This document shows, one piece after another, positions 62,264-64,000 of a DNA stretch of 64,000 bases (positions within the stretch are counted from its first letter, which is position 1; every line of letters starts with the position of its first letter). The stretch covers positions 4,968,501 through 5,032,500 of the forward strand of contig NZ_CP115484.1 in the NCBI RefSeq assembly GCF_027627475.1. Direction: 5' to 3'. Origin of the DNA: Paenibacillus sp. SYP-B4298 (GTDB lineage: Bacteria > Bacillota > Bacilli > Paenibacillales > Paenibacillaceae). Below the pieces are notes generated by a model, which worked only from the letters and a program-made list of their open reading frames with translations, did not search any database and had not been told where the DNA came from. The position numbers were made by a program, and so were the translations under genes.

Positions 62264-62563
62264 ATGGCTCAACCTTTATCGTATTCGCTCAACACAAATA
62301 AACCGTTTCTTACGCATACAGGACACCCAAGGCTCCCATCCTGCGAAGGAACGGTTCATCCACTTTCACTACACCTAAACAGCTCCAGCCCGCTTGATCT
62401 GCTTGCTGCGGAGCTGACCACACGCGGCATCAAGTCCACGCCATGCTCCAGCCAGACGCTGCAGCTTTCCTTGCTTTTTGAGCGTGTCATAAAATTGCCG
62501 CACACCGACCCGTTCGCTGATACTGGTTATGCTCGTCTACTGGGCTATATGCTTAACATTTAA
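62264..62563 (+). CDS. Hypothetical protein, doubtful
   Basis: A 99-codon frame starting MAQPLSYSLNTNKP with AAAAGG upstream. The later part (LDLLAAELTTRGIKSTP, LLFERVIKLPHTDPFADTGYARLLGYML) looks like real protein, but no family is recognised and expression signals are weak. It may be a fragment. Confidence 0.35.
   Translation: MAQPLSYSLNTNKPFLTHTGHPRLPSCEGTVHPLSLHLNSSSPLDLLAAELTTRGIKSTPCSSQTLQLSLLFERVIKLPHTDPFADTGYARLLGYMLNI

Positions 62564-64000
<1,437 letters not shown>

Overview
The window looks like chromosome of a spore-forming, plant-polymer-degrading Firmicute of the Paenibacillus type. The signs are strong GGAGG ribosome binding sites, an Sda-type sporulation checkpoint protein, SLH-domain surface protein, ComP-type kinase, NTTRR-F1/collagen-like spore surface protein, many CUT1 sugar ABC importers with lipoprotein binding proteins, and GH9, GH13 and GH88/105-like enzymes. 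Species cannot be fixed from sequence alone. No tRNA, rRNA or CRISPR array was seen.

Region 1 (1-11.4 kb, minus strand, AT-richer) is an accessory island. Broken RHS polymorphic-toxin cassettes and small immunity-like genes (1-1.65 kb, 3.5-3.8 kb, 10.9-11.4 kb) enclose an IS110/IS1111-like element (about 1.75-3.44 kb) and a complete type I restriction-modification operon hsdM-hsdS-hsdR (10.76-3.83 kb). The RHS reading frames on both sides of the R-M operon break at the same place, the conserved YxxNNPL end of the RHS core.

Region 2 (11.7-21 kb) carries regulation and toxin-like genes: an Sda-like small protein, a hypothetical protein, a 64-residue peptide with a near-terminal Trp divergent from an orphan ComP-like kinase, a type I toxin with an apparent antisense RNA (with a second, toxin-less RNA copy at 20.6 kb), a Fic protein, a PemK/MazF-fold protein, a candidate small RNA and an SLH surface protein.

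Region 3 (21-40.5 kb) is carbohydrate catabolism. A plus-strand operon (SBP, two permeases, 2-hydroxyacid dehydrogenase, DHDPS-like aldolase) suggests uptake and cleavage of a sugar acid. It is followed by minus-strand genes: LplB/LplC-type permeases with SBP, two Gfo/Idh/MocA oxidoreductases, an unassigned toroid protein, a TIM-barrel isomerase, a GH105-like hydrolase with a 45-bp tandem repeat, and a secreted EEP phosphodiesterase-jacalin protein. A LacI gene at 42.9-43.9 kb shares an operator-like motif with the promoter of this importer.

Region 4 (40.5-52.5 kb) has a 1.2 kb gene-poor stretch, transposase remnants, the LacI gene, a secreted GH9 glucanase, a LysR/butanediol-dehydrogenase divergent pair, and a three-gene unit of unknown role (Cys-rich nitrilase-fold protein, winged-helix protein, helical protein) that is the best candidate for an undescribed system.

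Region 5 (52.8-64 kb) is an alpha-glucoside operon (LacI, SBP, MalF/MalG-like permeases, GH13 glucosidase) with palindromic LacI operators, then greA, an EEP-family protein, a frameshifted small membrane protein and the start of a collagen-like protein that runs off the window.
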